Below, in pieces: positions 37,794 to 47,362 of a stretch of DNA of 64,000 bases. This stretch comes from Streptomyces diastatochromogenes (lineage in GTDB: Bacteria; Actinomycetota; Actinomycetes; Streptomycetales; Streptomycetaceae), in assembly GCA_026913215.1 (NCBI GenBank), contig JAPTYK010000001.1, forward strand, positions 5,704,001-5,768,000. The letters run 5' to 3'. The first letter of the stretch is position 1. Every line of letters begins with the position of its first letter. Position numbers and translations under genes: made by a program. The notes beneath the pieces were generated by a model. That model searched no databases, had not been told where the DNA came from, and was given only the letters and a program-made list of their open reading frames with translations.

Positions 37794-40687
37794 ATGACAG
37801 AGACGGCGAGCGGCCCGGCACGTGGTTCCCGTACCAAGGGAGCCAAGTCGGCGAGCAAGGGCCTGCGTATCGAGCGCATCCACACCACCCCCGGTGTGCA
37901 TCCGTACGACGAGGTGGCCTGGGAGCGCCGTGACGTCGTCATGACCAACTGGCGCGACGGCTCGATCAACTTCGAGCAGCGTGGCGTCGAGTTCCCCGAC
38001 TTCTGGTCGGTGAACGCGGTCAACATCGTCACCAGCAAGTACTTCCGCGGTGCGGTCGGCACCCCGCAGCGCGAGACCGGTCTGAAGCAGCTCATCGACC
38101 GGATCGTGAAGACGTACACGAAGGCCGGCGAGGACTACGGCTACTTCGCCTCGCCCGCCGACGCCGAGATCTTCGAGCACGAGCTGGCCTACGCCCTCCT
38201 GCACCAGATCTTCAGCTTCAACTCGCCGGTCTGGTTCAACGTCGGCACGCCGCAGCCCCAGCAGGTCTCCGCCTGCTTCATCCTGTCCGTCGACGACTCC
38301 ATGGAGTCGATCCTCGACTGGTACAAGGAAGAGGGCATGATCTTCAAGGGCGGCTCCGGCGCCGGCCTGAACCTCTCCCGCATCCGCTCCTCCAGGAGCT
38401 GCTCTCCTCCGGCGGCAACGCCTCCGGCCCGGTCTCCTTCATGCGCGGCGCCGACGCCTCCGCGGGAACGATCAAGTCGGGCGGCGCCACCCGCCGCGCC
38501 GCCAAGATGGTCATCCTCGACGTCGACCACCCCGACATCGAGGACTTCATCGAGACCAAGGTCAAGGAGGAGGAGAAGATCCGCGCCCTCCGTGACGCGG
38601 GCTTCGACATGGACCTGGGCGGCGACGACATCACGTCCGTCCAGTACCAGAACGCCAACAACTCCGTCCGCGTGAACGACACGTTCATGAAGGCCGTCGA
38701 GTCCGGCGGGAAGTTCGGCCTCACCTCGCGCATGACCGGCGAGGTCATCGAGGAGGTCGACGCCAAGGCGCTCTTCCGCAAGATGGCCGAGGCCGCGTGG
38801 GCCTGTGCCGACCCGGGCATCCAGTACGACGACACGATCAACCACTGGCACACCTGCCCCGAGTCCGGCCGCATCAACGGCTCGAACCCGTGCAGCGAGT
38901 ACATGCACCTGGACAACACGTCCTGCAACCTCGCCTCGCTGAACCTGATGAAGTTCCTCAAGGACGACGGCAAGGGCAACCAGTCCTTCGACGTCGAGCG
39001 CTTCGCCAAGGTCGTCGAGCTCGTCATCACCGCGATGGACATCTCCATCTGCTTCGCCGACTTCCCCACCCAGAAGATCGGCGAGAACACCCGCGCCTTC
39101 CGCCAGCTCGGCATCGGCTACGCCAACCTCGGCGCCCTGCTGATGGCGACCGGCCACGCGTACGACTCCGACGGCGGCCGCGCCCTGGCCGGCGCCATCA
39201 CCTCCCTGATGACCGGCACCTCGTACAAGCGCTCCGCCGAACTCGCCGCCGTCGTCGGCGCGTACGACGGCTACGCCCTCAACGCCGAGCCGCACCAGCG
39301 CGTCATGCAGCAGCACGCCGACGAGAACACCAAGGCCGTCCGCTTCGACGACCTCGACTCGCCGATCTGGGCCGCCGCCACGGAGGCCTGGCAGGACGTC
39401 GTCCGCCTCGGCGCCAAGAACGGCTTCCGCAACGCCCAGGCCTCGGTCATCGCCCCCACCGGCACCATCGGTCTCGCGATGTCCTGCGACACCACCGGTC
39501 TCGAGCCCGACCTCGCCCTGGTCAAGTTCAAGAAGCTCGTCGGCGGCGGCTCGATGCAGATCGTCAACGGCACCGTCCCGCAGGCCCTGCGCCGCCTGGG
39601 CTACCAGGAGGAGCAGATCGAGGCGATCGTCGCCCACATCGCCGAGCACGGCAACGTGGTCGACGCCCCCGGCCTGAAGACCGAGCACTACGAGGTCTTC
39701 GACTGCGCCATGGGCGAGCGCTCCATCTCCGCGATGGGCCACGTCCGCATGATGGCCGCCATCCAGCCGTGGATCTCGGGCGCCCTCTCCAAGACCGTGA
39801 ACCTGCCGGAGACGGCCACGGTCGAGGACGTCGAGGAGGTCTACTTCGAGGCCTGGAAGATGGGCGTCAAGGCGCTCGCGATCTACCGCGACAACTGCAA
39901 GGTCGGCCAGCCGCTCTCCGCCAAGAAGAAGGAGGACGAGAAGGCCGAGGTCACCGCGAAGTCCGAGGCGACGATCCGCGAGGCCGTCGAGAAGGTCGTC
40001 GAGTACCGCCCGGTCCGCAAGCGCCTCCCCAAGGGCCGCCCGGGGATCACCACCTCCTTCACCGTCGGTGGCGCCGAGGGCTACATGACCGCCAACTCCT
40101 ACCCGGACGACGGTCTCGGCGAGGTCTTCCTGAAGATGTCCAAGCAGGGCTCCACCCTCGCCGGCATGATGGACGCCTTCTCCATCGCCGTCTCCGTCGG
40201 CCTGCAGTACGGCGTCCCGCTGGAGACCTACGTCTCGAAGTTCACCAACATGCGCTTCGAGCCGGCCGGCATGACGGACGACCCGGACGTGCGGATGGCG
40301 CAGTCGATCGTCGACTACATCTTCCGCCGCCTGGCGCTGGACTTCCTGCCCTTCGAGACCCGCTCCGCCCTCGGCATCCACTCGGCCGAGGAGCGTCAGC
40401 GTCACCTCGACACCGGCTCGTACGAGCAGCCCGAGGACGAGGACATCGACGTCGAGGCACTGGCCCAGTCCGCGCCCCGTACCCAGGAGCTGAAGGCCGT
40501 CGCGGTCCCGGCCCCGAAGGCCGAGGTCCCGGCCCCGAAGCAGGCCCACACCTCCGCGGAGCTCGTCGAGATGCAGCTCGGCATCAGCGCCGACGCCCCG
40601 CTCTGCTTCTCCTGCGGCACGAAGATGCAGCGCGCCGGCTCCTGCTACATCTGCGAGGGCTGCGGCTCGACCAGCGGCTGCAGCTGA
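37794..40687 (+). CDS. nrdJ: Vitamin B12-dependent (class II) ribonucleoside-diphosphate reductase
   Basis: About 965 residues with one break near 38393 (AAGGAG read as AGGAG). It reduces ribonucleotides with adenosylcobalamin as radical source. Landmarks: SPVWFNVGTPQPQQVSACFI, GGSGAGLNLSRIR, the active-site loop NPCSEYMHLDNTSCNLASLN, and QASVIAPTGTIGLAMSCDTT. The C-terminal tail carries a zinc-ribbon-like CFSCGTKMQRAGSCYICEGC, as in other long class II enzymes. ATG 37794 follows GGGAGG. The 172-bp gap after nrdR holds no B12 riboswitch that I can recognise. Confidence 0.95.
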
Positions 40688-40752
40688 CGGCGGCCGGTGC
40701 GCTGAACGGCGGAAGCCGCTGAGCGCACCGGATCGGCTCTCCGATCGCCCGT

Positions 40753-40785
40753 GAAGGGGCGTCGACCACCGGTCGGCGCCCCTTC
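40753..40785. terminator. nrdJ terminator hairpin
   Basis: GAAGGGGCG (40753-40761) pairs with CGCCCCTTC (40777-40785); the inner bases add partial pairing. It lies between convergent nrdJ and the TerD gene. Confidence 0.75.
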
Positions 40786-40829
40786 CGCGTACGCCGGGGG
40801 CCTCCGGGCGGCCGCGTACGCCGGAGACC

Positions 40830-41360
40830 TCAGGACGCGGCCGAGCCCAGGAGCGTGCCGAAGGCCTGCGGGTCGGCGTCGAAGCCGCGGCTGATCGAGC
40901 GGTACGACCAGCCGTCCGCTCCGTCGCGGGTGAACTCGACGACCGTCGCCGCGAGGGCCCCGGGGACGTCCGCGAAGTCGTGGGTCAGCAGGTCGGTGTA
41001 GCCCTCGCGGACCCGTATGCCCGTGTTCGCTATGTCGCCGAAGGTCAGGCGCCCGCCGCCCTGCTGTATCGCCACGCCCACCACCACGCGCGCGTACCGC
41101 GGGTCCAGCCGGTCCAGCTCCAGCGTCATGGCCTCGTCGTAACCGAAGCCCTGCCCCGTACGGCTGTCACGGTGAAGCGTGATCGTGCCGTCGGGGGAGC
41201 GGCTCCCGAAGTGCACCAGCTGGGCCGGCGTGCCGTGCGGGTCGCCGGCGGTGAAGACCCCGGCGACGAGATCCAGGTCGTGGGCCGGCGCACCGGCCGG
41301 GGCGGGGTCCCACTTGAGCGTGACCTCGACGCGCCCCACCCCTTTGTTGAGTCCGCTCAT
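40830..41360 (-). CDS. TerD-domain protein
   Basis: 176 residues, intact. The TerD fold binds calcium: KGVGRVEVTLKWDP ... HDLDLVAGVF, FGYDEAMTLELDRL and GDIANTGIRVREGY carry the typical acidic ligand pattern. Streptomyces encode many TerD proteins of the tellurite-resistance/stress (CABP) type, often alone, as here. Its cellular role is not known. It is convergent with nrdJ and divergent from nat. Confidence 0.88.
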   Translation of the reverse strand: MSGLNKGVGRVEVTLKWDPAPAGAPAHDLDLVAGVFTAGDPHGTPAQLVHFGSRSPDGTITLHRDSRTGQGFGYDEAMTLELDRLDPRYARVVVGVAIQQGGGRLTFGDIANTGIRVREGYTDLLTHDFADVPGALAATVVEFTRDGADGWSYRSISRGFDADPQAFGTLLGSAAS

Positions 41361-41501
41361 GATGCTTCCCCTCTCCGCGCACGCCGCCGCGCACGCCTAG
41401 CCTCGTACCGTCGACCGCTCAAAAGCCCGTGGTCGTGGGCCGATTACTCATGGTGTCATGTGCCTACGACAGAGGACCCGACGCTTGAGGGGGAGAGCGG
41501 T

Positions 41502-42327
41502 TTGTGGAGCGGTGACGAGCTGGATCTCGACGCATATCTGGCCAGAATCGGATACGACATCGGGCGGGACGGGGAACTCGCCCCTGATCTGCGGACCTTG
41601 ACGGCCCTTCACCGGGCGCACGCCTCGACCATTCCCTTCGAGAACCTCGACGTGGCCCTGGGAGGCCGATACCCCTGGACCTGAAGAGCCTTCAGGCCAA
41701 ACTCGTCGAGCGGCGCCGGGAGGCTACTGCTACGAGCAGAACTCCTCCTGGCTGCGGCCCTCGAACAGATCGGCTTCCCCGTCACGGGCGCGGCGCGCGC
41801 AACCGCTCGCGGGCGCGACGCTGCCGCCGGTCACCCACGCGCTCCTCGCGGTGACGGTCGAGGGCGAACAGTGGCTCGCCGACGTCGGGTTCGGCTGGCA
41901 GGGGCCGCTGGAGCCCGTGCCGCTCCGGGACGGCGCGCGCGTGGACCAGGACGGCTGGACGTTCGGCATCGCCGTCGAGGACGACGGCACCCATGTGCTG
42001 CGCTCACTGCGGTCGACGGGCTGGATGGACGTGTACGCGTTCTCGCCGCAGGAGTACCAGCCCGGTGACTTCACCGTCCTGAACCACTACAGCTCCAGCC
42101 ATCCGCAGTCACGTTTCCTCGGCCAGGTCGTGGCCCAGAGGCCGGGCGCGGACGTGCGGAGATCGCTGCTGCGCGAGACGCTCTCGCTCGTGAGCGCGGA
42201 CGGATCCGTCGAGGAACGGATCGTGACGGCCGAGGAGTTGGCTGCGACCCTGGAGGACGAGTTCGGCATCGAACTGGACACCGGGGAGCGCGAAGGTCTG
42301 GAGCGACTGCAGGCGGCGGGAGCCTGA
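41502..42327 (+). CDS. nat: Arylamine N-acetyltransferase (frame broken near the start)
   Basis: About 276 residues across breaks near 41670, 41725 and 41775. The Cys-His-Asp triad of the NAT fold is present: RGGYCYEQN, VTHALLAV and WLADVGFGWQG. It transfers acetyl from acetyl-CoA to aromatic amines. TTG 41502 is preferred because GGGGGAGA precedes it and LWSGDELDLDAYLARIGY is the usual NAT opening; GTG 41460 is an in-frame alternative without a clear ribosome-binding site. Confidence 0.82.
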
Positions 42328-42369
42328 CGGGGTCTGCCGGGGCGCTCTCCGGCCCCGTACGATGGCGCG

Positions 42370-42975
42370 GTGCTGGTCAAGTGGATTCGCTGCACCGTGG
42401 TCGACCGTCGAGGGTTCGAGCGGGGGCAGCGGAAATGGGCGGGGCTGCTCGGTGAGCCGGGATTCCGGGGCCAGGGCGGCGGGTGGAGCCGGGGTCGCCC
42501 GGACGTCGCCCACATCTTCGCGTTCTGGGAGAGCCGGGCCTTCTACGACTCGTTCATGGCGCGGTCGCACGACCGTCTCGCGGCCGCGCAGGTGGGAACG
42601 TTCAGGGACATCCAGGTCAAGCTCTTCGACCATCGCTTCGACGTGAAGACCGGCTTCGAGCCGCGGTTCGCCGACGCCGACGTGGCACGGGTGGCGCACT
42701 GCCGGGTCCACGAGGACCGGGCCGAGCACTTCGCGCTCATGCAGGAAAAGGTGTGGAACCCGGCCATGGCCGGGTCCCCCGGCATGCTGCGGGGCCTGTT
42801 CGGCGAAGCGCCCGGCAGCGAGTTCCTGGTGCTCTCGATGTGGCAGTCCGCCGCCGAGCACGGAAAGTACCGGGTCGAACGCGTGGAGCGGCTCGGGCTG
42901 CGGGCCCGCACCGCCGCCGACGTGGCGGCCCTGAACGGGGACGTGGTGCAGCTCGAACCGTCCTGGACGGTCTGA
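42370..42975 (+). CDS. DUF4937 (YdbC-like) domain protein
   Basis: 201 residues, intact. Two ferredoxin-like alpha-beta halves appear to be present: VKWIRCTVVDRRGFERGQRKW ... DVAHIFAFWESRAFYDSFM and VARVAHCRVHEDRAEHFALM ... FLVLSMWQSAAEHGKYRVERV. The pattern is that of dimeric alpha-beta barrel proteins of the DUF4937 group. The function is unknown. The GTG start is 43 bases after nat. Confidence 0.65.
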   Translation: MLVKWIRCTVVDRRGFERGQRKWAGLLGEPGFRGQGGGWSRGRPDVAHIFAFWESRAFYDSFMARSHDRLAAAQVGTFRDIQVKLFDHRFDVKTGFEPRFADADVARVAHCRVHEDRAEHFALMQEKVWNPAMAGSPGMLRGLFGEAPGSEFLVLSMWQSAAEHGKYRVERVERLGLRARTAADVAALNGDVVQLEPSWTV

Positions 42976-43053
42976 GCCGCCGATCTCCCCCGGATGGGCT
43001 TTGGGCGCCACCTCGGCTGAGCCTGCCGGAGAGCGGCGATCTAGGGTCGAGGT

Positions 43054-43713
43054 ATGGCAAGACCGCGGCGCATCGTTCTCGTACGGCACGGAGAGTCCGA
43101 GGGCAATGTCGATGACACGGTGTACGAACGGGAGCCCGACCACGCCCTGAGGCTGACCGAAACCGGGTGGCGGCAGGCGGAGGAGACGGGGGAACGGCTG
43201 CGGGAGCTCTTCGGGGAGGAGCCGGTCAGCGTGTACGTCTCGCCGTACCGACGCACCCACGAGACCCTCCGGGCCTTCCGGCTCCCCGCGGGGCAGGTCA
43301 GGGTGCGGGAGGAGCCGAGGCTGCGGGAGCAGGACTGGGGCAACTGGCAGGAGCGGGAGGACGTGCGCCTGCAGAAGGCCTACCGGGACGCGTACGGGCA
43401 CTTCTTCTACCGCTTCGCCCAGGGCGAGTCCGGCGCCGACGTCTACGACCGCGTGGGTGCCTTCCTGGAGAGCCTGTACCGCAGCTTCGAGGCGCCCGAC
43501 CATCCGCCCAACGTCCTGCTGGTCACCCACGGGCTGACCATGCGGCTGTTCTGCATGCGCTGGTTCCACTGGACGGTCGCCGACTTCGAGTCGCTGTCCA
43601 ACCCGGGCAACGCGGAGACCCGCACACTCCTCCTGGGCGAGGACGGCAGATACCGCATGGACAGGCCGTTCGAGCGCTGGCGTACCCCGGAACCGTACGG
43701 CCCCACCGGATAG
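43054..43713 (+). CDS. Histidine phosphatase-family protein (phosphoglycerate mutase-like)
   Basis: 219 residues, intact. The catalytic RHG motif is IVLVRHGESEGN; the second His is in VLLVTHGLTMRLF; YVSPYRRTHETLRAF and EEPRLREQDWGNWQ are also typical. The active site carries a phosphohistidine. The subfamily is that of broad-specificity phosphatases; the substrate cannot be inferred. It ends 12 bases before the ADP-ribosylglycohydrolase and the two may be co-transcribed. Confidence 0.88.
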   Translation: MARPRRIVLVRHGESEGNVDDTVYEREPDHALRLTETGWRQAEETGERLRELFGEEPVSVYVSPYRRTHETLRAFRLPAGQVRVREEPRLREQDWGNWQEREDVRLQKAYRDAYGHFFYRFAQGESGADVYDRVGAFLESLYRSFEAPDHPPNVLLVTHGLTMRLFCMRWFHWTVADFESLSNPGNAETRTLLLGEDGRYRMDRPFERWRTPEPYGPTG

Positions 43714-43725
43714 AGTGGCAGATCG

Positions 43726-44633
43726 ATGACCGCTGACTCCTCACCCGACCGGCGCTTCGATCGCGCCCTGGCCAGCCTGCGCGGGCTGTCCGTGGGAGAC
43801 GCCCTGGGCTCCCAGTTCTTCGTACCCGCCCACTACCCCCTGCTGAAGCGGCGCGAGCTGCCCGCCGGCCCCTGGCAGTGGACCGACGACACCGAGATGG
43901 CCTGCTCCGTCCTGGCCGTCCTCGTCCACCACGGCCGGATCGACCAGGACGCCCTGGCCCTGTCCTTCGCACAGCACCACGACTTCGACCGGGGTTACGG
44001 CCCGGCGGTCAACCGGATGCTCCGGCTCATTCGGGAGGGCGGCGACTGGCGGGAGCTGGCCGCCGCGCTCTTCAACGGGCAGGGATCCTGGGGCAACGGC
44101 GCCGCGATGCGGATCGCCCCGCTGGGAGCCTGGTACGCCGACGACCCGGAGCAGGCGACCCACCAGGCCGAGATCTCCGCGTACACCACCCACCAGCACC
44201 GGGAGGCCGTGGTGGGCGCCATGGCCGTCGCCGCCGCGCCGCGCTCGCCGCCGACCCGGCCGGGCCGCCCACGCCCGAGGCCCTGCTCGACGGGGTCATC
44301 GCCCTCGTGCCGCGCAGCGCGGTCGGGGCGGGCCTGCGCAGGGCCCGTGACATGCTCGACTACGGCGACGCGAACACGGTCGCCGCGGTGCTCGGCAGCG
44401 GCCGCCGGACGAGCGCCCACGACACGGTCCCCTTCGCGCTCTGGTCGGCCGCGCGCGGGCTCGGCGACTTCGAGCGGGTGTTCTGGACGACCGCGCAGGT
44501 CGGCGGCGACGTCGACACGACCTGCGCCATCGCCGGCGGAGTGGTCGCCTCCGCCACGACCGGTACGCCCCCGGCGGACTGGCTGCGGCAGACCGAGGAC
44601 CTTCCGGGATGGGTCCCGGACGGGACGGCATGA
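43726..44633 (+). CDS. ADP-ribosylglycohydrolase-family protein
   Basis: About 303 residues with one break near 44240. Metal-binding motifs of the ARH/DraG fold: RGLSVGDALGSQF, WQWTDDTEMACSVL, GNGAAMRIAPLGAW and GGDVDTTCAIAGGVV (the paired Mg-binding acidic residues). These enzymes remove ADP-ribose from proteins, small molecules or nucleic acids. It directly follows the phosphatase. No ADP-ribosyltransferase lies nearby, so no toxin pair is suggested. Confidence 0.87.
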
Positions 44634-44989
44634 AACCACACGGTGCCCCGGGCCCCGAGCGGGGCCCGGGGACATCGGCGCGCGTACAGGGCCGGGAAGG
44701 CCCCGGGTACGCGGCGGGCAGTCGCCGGGGCTCCTGGGCCGGGCGAAGCCGCCGAACCGCGGGAGGTCACTGAGGTGCGCGTGTGGGCGCTGAGCCCCCT
44801 GAGAGGGGCGTGCTTCACGCACGCGATGCCAGGTCCACCACGCACCCGAGCAGGGCCGGAAACGCCCGGAGCGGGGCGGTGGCGGGCTCCGAAGTGCGGT
44901 CGCAGGTGTCTCGGGACGGGCCTCCGGGACCGCCCGAGGCGAATCCGGGTATCGCGGGCGGCACCAGGCGGCGTAACCTGTCTGGCGCC
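44634..44989. other. Intergenic region before rnhB, with one hairpin
   Basis: A gap of about 356 bp. A perfect 11-bp G/C stem (44646-44656 with 44661-44671, loop GAGC) lies 12 bases after the glycohydrolase stop and is a probable terminator. The rest is GC-rich and presumably contains the rnhB promoter; I see no credible gene or RNA in it. Confidence 0.65.
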
Positions 44990-45699
44990 ATGCCGTACGA
45001 ACCTCCCACCCACACCGTCGAGCGGTCGCTCCGAGCCACCACCGGCGCCAAGATCGTCGCCGGGGTCGACGAGGTCGGACGCGGAGCGTGGGCCGGCCCC
45101 GTCACGGTGTGCGCGGCCGTCACCGGCCTCCGCAAGCCCCCCGAAGGGCTCACCGACTCGAAGCTGCTCGCCCCCAGACGCCGGAACGCGCTGGCGGCGG
45201 AGCTGGAGGGGTGGGTCACCGCGTACGCGCTCGGCGACGCCTCCCCGCAGGAGATCGACGAACTCGGGATGACCGCGGCGCTGCGGCTCGCGGCCGTCCG
45301 GGCCCTCGAAGGCCTTCCCGTGCGGCCCGACGCGGTCATCCTGGACGGCAAGCACGACTACCTCGGCAGCCCCTGGCGCGTCCGTACGGTGATCAAGGGC
45401 GACCAGTCCTGCATCGCCGTCGCGGCGGCCTCCGTCATCGCGAAGGTCCGGCGCGACGCCCTCATGGCGGAGCTGGAGGGCGAGGGCGGCCCGTACGCGG
45501 CGTACGCCTTCGGAGCCAACGCGGGCTACCCTCGCCGGTCCACAAGGCGGCGCTCGAAGAGCTGGGCCCCACCCCGCACCACCGACTCTCCTGGTCGTAC
45601 CTGGACGCGCTGCCCCAGTGGCGCCACCTCAAGAAGGTCCGCCTCTCCGCCGAGGCGGCCGCGCTGGAAAGCGGGGGCCAACTCGGCTTCGACTTCTGA
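44990..45699 (+). CDS. rnhB: Ribonuclease HII
   Basis: About 237 residues with one lost C near 45533; repair gives NAGYPSPVHKAALEELGPTPHHRLSW. It removes ribonucleotides embedded in DNA. Active-site acids: GVDEVGRGAWAGPV (Asp, Glu), ILDGKHDYL (Asp), and the late HR pair in HHRLSW. The C-terminus is GQLGFDF. It follows the S. coelicolor order between the nrdJ and recQ regions. Confidence 0.93.
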
Positions 45700-45805
45700 A
45701 CTTCCGGTCACGGAGCCCTGCCGAAGGGCCGTCCGCATGGCCGGGGTGCACATGTGTGCCCACCCGCCGGTGCTCCGCGCAGCGGCGTTTGATAGACATC
45801 CATTC

Positions 45806-46430
45806 ATGCCTCTCATCCCCGAGGAGCCTCAGATTCACGAGAGCGCCCAGGGTCCCCGCGCCACCGCGGCCGCCGGCCGCCCCGCGTCGACCCCCCGTCC
45901 CGTACCCGGCCCGCGTTCCGCGGCCTCTCCGCGTCCCGGACGCCCTGGTCCGCCAAGCCCGCCGCACCGGCGCCGAACCCCGGTGCCGGGCAGCCTCCGG
46001 CCAAGAGCCCGGAGAATCGTTCCGACCAGCGCGCCACCCCGCAGCTCCAGCTGATCCCGGCCCCGCTCGACGGCGCGCTCGACGCCGCCGAGGAGGCCCT
46101 GGACCTGCTTCTGGAGAGCGGGCGGCGCCCGGCGAGATCCTGGTGCTCACCACCGGCGACCCGCACCCGTGGGCGGCTCACGAGTTGTCCTTCGGCGAGG
46201 CCGCCTACTGGGCCCAACAGGACACCGGCGACGACGTGTTCTTCGTCGGCGCCTCCGCCGTGGAGCGGGCCGCCGCCCGCCCTGTGGTGATCGTCGCCGT
46301 CAACGGCGGCGACGAGGAGACGGCCGCCCGGGCCCTTCCGGCGGCGATGACCCGTGCGGGCGCGCTGCTCGTCGTCTGCGGCGACCCGCAGCGCGTCACG
46401 GCCCTCCTCGGCGTGGGCGCAGGCGTCTGA
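45806..46430 (+). CDS. Conserved Streptomyces protein of unknown function
   Basis: About 209 residues after joining at least two or three frames (breaks between 45870 and 46130). ATG 45806 gives MPLIPEEPQIHESAQGPRAT, followed by a long Pro/Ala/Arg-rich linker whose exact sequence is unreliable. A compact C-terminal domain starts with GEILVLTTGDPHPWAAHELSFG and ends TRAGALLVVCGDPQRVTALL. I do not recognise a characterised family, although the GDPQR near the end recalls the last motifs of UvrD-like helicases; I would not assign activity. Confidence 0.5.
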
Positions 46431-46502
46431 CCGGCCGCTCCTCCGCCGGTCCCCACCGGGACCGGCGGAGGGCCCGGCAGAGGTCTGGCACCGCCCGAGC
46501 GG

Positions 46503-47132
46503 TCAGCGCGCGGCGACCCGGCGCAGGGGTTCGGTCGCGCCGCTCGCGGTCCTCGGCGTGAGCCGGTCGAGCTCGGCCGACCCCTCGCCCAGCGGCAAGG
46601 GAAGCGAGTCGGAGCTCGGCCGGCGGCCACCGCGGCCCTCGCCGAGCACCTGCCAGCCCCCGCCGGTCAGCGTGATGTACGCGCCGCAGCGGAGCCCGTG
46701 CAGGGTGCAGGCGTCCCGGAGCCCCCACATCCAGGCTCCGTCCTCCTCCGTCCAGCGCTCGTCGCCCTCACGGCAGTACAGCAGGACTGCCGTTCTCACG
46801 GGTGCGCGTCTGCGGAGGTCGTGCGGTATGACCCGCCGCAAATGCGCCAGGAGCGCATTGCGGAACTCCCAGCCGTCCGCCGCGACGGGACGGCGGACGA
46901 ACGAGGCACTGGCGGCGAGCCGCTCCTCGTGGTCCAGAACGGCGAGGACGGCCGTCGAGGGCGTGGGCGCGTGGCGCGAGTGCAGTCCGCTGACGACCTC
47001 ACGAGGATTGCGCAGCAGGGGAATTCCGGCAGCGGCCCACTCCGAGGGCTCGAGTATCCGGGCGAGGCGGCTGGCGGACTCGGACGACGATCTGAGCGAG
47101 GCGGCTGTGGGCGGAGCGAATCCGAGGGTCAC
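46503..47132 (-). CDS. Conserved actinobacterial hypothetical protein
   Basis: 209 residues. GTG 47132 (MTLGFAPPTAASLRSSSESA) has GGGAGGA upstream. The core reads RTAVLLYCREGDERWTEEDG ... WMWGLRDACTLHGLRCGAYI. I see no catalytic motif, signal peptide or membrane segment. In the raw sequence the frame runs on from recQ upstream, because recQ is broken, so a false giant ORF of over 1000 codons covers both genes. The 230-bp gap between them and the good ribosome-binding site argue for a separate gene. Confidence 0.6.
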   Translation of the reverse strand: MTLGFAPPTAASLRSSSESASRLARILEPSEWAAAGIPLLRNPREVVSGLHSRHAPTPSTAVLAVLDHEERLAASASFVRRPVAADGWEFRNALLAHLRRVIPHDLRRRAPVRTAVLLYCREGDERWTEEDGAWMWGLRDACTLHGLRCGAYITLTGGGWQVLGEGRGGRRPSSDSLPLPLGEGSAELDRLTPRTASGATEPLRRVAAR

Positions 47133-47362
47133 GGTCCTCCCTTCGGATACGCGCCCGCTGGATGCGGGCAAGGTCGGGTGAGGGCGCACCACGGCACAGT
47201 CCTTCCGGACCGCTGACGGGCCGTGCGGGGCGGTTTCCCAATTCTTGCTGGCCCGTGCGCGAGCGGCAACGAGCAATTGAGGCCGCTGACGGGAATGAGT
47301 CGGTATGCCTCTCATATCCCTGCCCAGTTGCCCATTGTTCACTCCCCGTTTCCCCACCTGTT

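Noticed and set aside
44672..44989. A small gene before rnhB
   Set aside because: Possible short frames lack a ribosome-binding site and any family resemblance.
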